64,000 bases of DNA from Pyrenophora tritici-repentis. Lineage: Eukaryota; Ascomycota; Dothideomycetes; Pleosporales; Pleosporaceae. Where the stretch lies: contig NC_089398.1 in NCBI RefSeq assembly GCF_003171515.1, positions 558,001 to 622,000 on the forward strand, read 5' to 3'. The first letter of the stretch is position 1. Each line of letters starts with the position of its first letter. Both the position numbers and the translations under genes were made by a program. The notes under the pieces were generated by a model. It worked only from the letters and a program-made list of their open reading frames with translations. It did not search any database and was not told the DNA's origin. Below are positions 62,963 through 64,000 of the stretch, in pieces.

Positions 62963-64000
62963 TGAGGGCACAACCCGCAAATTCACCCGGCGAAACCACG
63001 CCACACCGACACAGACAAATGCAGGTATGCTGGGTGAATGTGGCCAGAAGCTCGCCTTGCCACATTACAGCCTTAGAACGTGCATGGGAAGCAGACATAG
63101 ACATAGTATGCATCCAAGAACCCTTTACTCTCACTGGAACCCGGACCTCTACACACCCAGGATTCCATATGATATCGCCAGTGATAAGCTGGAACAACCC
63201 CACAACGTGGGGAACTGACCGACCACGGGTGCTCACCTATACCCGTAAGAGCCCAAATATAAGGGCTACTCTTATACACCCACGCATCAGCCGGGATGTG
63301 CTATGGATCGAGGCCAACGGCTACCGCATATTGAATGTTTATAGGCAGCCACAGAATGACTCGACATTTCAATACCTCACAGCTTTAACGCCACCCCGTA
63401 ACTGCCTTATAGGGGGTGACTTAAACGCCCGCCATGAACTTTTTGAGCCCGGCTCCACGTCGGCCAATAGGGGGGCAGAGATCGCCCGCTGGGCCACTCA
63501 GAACGACATACCCTACATCGGCGAGGCAGGTAACCCAACACATCGGGCGGGACACGTGCTAGACGTATCCTTCTCAAATATACCCTTCGCTAGAACGACA
63601 GTCCGCGAAGATATGTATACAGGGTCAGACCATTTCACCCTAGTGACTGTCCTTCCAAGCCGAGGGAGAGCGGTGCTAGAACAGCATCACTACCGGGTCC
63701 ACGAGAGAAACATAGATAGGTTTGCCGGGCTAGTTCAACTCTACACAGTAGGCGTACAGCCAATTAGCAATAGCGCCCCAGCGGACGTAATCGACGCAAG
63801 CATAGCTAGAATCACCCAAGCTATAGGAGATGCAATGCACGCGGCGGGAACACCAAATAGAGAAAAAGGCCACTCCGCCCCATGGTGGACAGAGGACTGT
63901 AGAGTGGCGTATAAGCGGCATATCCAGGAAAAGTCGGACTATGGCCAATCCCCCTCAGAAGCCACCCGTGCGTTCCTAGCTACGGTACGAAAAGCCAAGA
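62962..64000 (+). CDS. LINE-2 ORF2, endonuclease part (3' partial)
   Basis: The frame opens at the ATG at 62962-62964, which overlaps the ORF1 stop (TAATG), and stays open to the window edge (346 codons). It is the apurinic/apyrimidinic-type endonuclease of a LINE: CWVNVARSSPCHITALERA, VCIQEPFTL (catalytic Glu), LIGGDLNARHELFEPG (Asp/Asn), HVLDVSFSN and SDHFTLVTVL (Ser-Asp-His). The following linker contains the Trp-rich PWWTEDCRVAYK block that precedes the reverse transcriptase, which lies outside the window. It would nick target DNA to prime reverse transcription. Confidence 0.92.
   Translation, partial: MRAQPANSPGETTPHRHRQMQVCWVNVARSSPCHITALERAWEADIDIVCIQEPFTLTGTRTSTHPGFHMISPVISWNNPTTWGTDRPRVLTYTRKSPNIRATLIHPRISRDVLWIEANGYRILNVYRQPQNDSTFQYLTALTPPRNCLIGGDLNARHELFEPGSTSANRGAEIARWATQNDIPYIGEAGNPTHRAGHVLDVSFSNIPFARTTVREDMYTGSDHFTLVTVLPSRGRAVLEQHHYRVHERNIDRFAGLVQLYTVGVQPISNSAPADVIDASIARITQAIGDAMHAAGTPNREKGHSAPWWTEDCRVAYKRHIQEKSDYGQSPSEATRAFLATVRKAK

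Noticed and set aside
1..64000. CRISPR arrays, bacterial operons, rRNA and tRNA genes
   Set aside because: None seen; repeats present are transposon ends, LTRs or minisatellites, and the sequence is fungal.

Overview
The window comes from a filamentous ascomycete, most likely a dothideomycete of the Pleosporales type (the lineage is my inference). Short spliced introns, fungal Copia, Gypsy-chromovirus, Tad-like LINE, Fot1/pogo and hAT elements, and many nonsense codons explained by single C-to-T changes (a RIP-like pattern) all fit. It is a repeat-rich compartment: roughly two thirds is mobile DNA, largely nested element-in-element, with few intact host genes. No rRNA, tRNA or CRISPR was recognised by eye.

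Layout. 1-3543: 3' part of a Copia element (Copia A) with its 3' LTR. 3544-10527: an old, stop-riddled Copia (Copia B) that received a Fot1/pogo-type DNA transposon (3555-5476), an antisense solo LTR (6052-6212) and a complete hAT (hAT-1a, 6491-9685). 10528-19002: the most ordinary stretch, with a three-exon FAD monooxygenase (12278-13610), a decayed coiled-coil gene (15229-16036) and an intact small gene (16386-16982). 19003-26801: a Gypsy element with identical LTRs, inserted near the 3' end of a host gene for a double zinc-knuckle protein (rest of gene 26802-27940, tail 18869-19002). 28606-36600: an unusual block with a Cys-containing R-P-P-R-P repeat protein, a long coiled-coil gene with about ten K-R-P-T repeats, and several genes broken by C-to-T stops. 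36879-50505: a second double zinc-knuckle gene broken into pieces by hAT-2 (37308-40466) and hAT-3 (40597-49915). hAT-3 itself carries a second hAT-1 copy (41108-47687) in its transposase gene, and that copy carries a solo LTR, two inverted 162-bp MITEs and a deleted chromovirus (44387-47249). 51872-52021: solo LTR. 52611-57924: full-length Copia C with TSD and near-identical LTRs. 57925-61179: decayed Tad-like LINE with a third MITE copy. 61283-64000: a second LINE, apparently intact, with ORF1 and the start of ORF2 overlapping at TAATG.

How it fits together. Target-site duplications and reading frames let the insertions be undone on paper: each removal restores an open frame across the junction, and removing four insertions from hAT-1b gives exactly the 3195 bp of hAT-1a. 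This yields a relative chronology. Copia B and LINE-1 are old and decayed; hAT-1, hAT-2, hAT-3, Gypsy, Copia C and the chromovirus are young (identical or near-identical LTRs, intact or nearly intact ORFs). Both recognisable members of the double zinc-knuckle gene family were hit independently by young elements. The MITE shares its termini with hAT-1 and has three identical copies, so hAT-1 is the likely source of its transposase.
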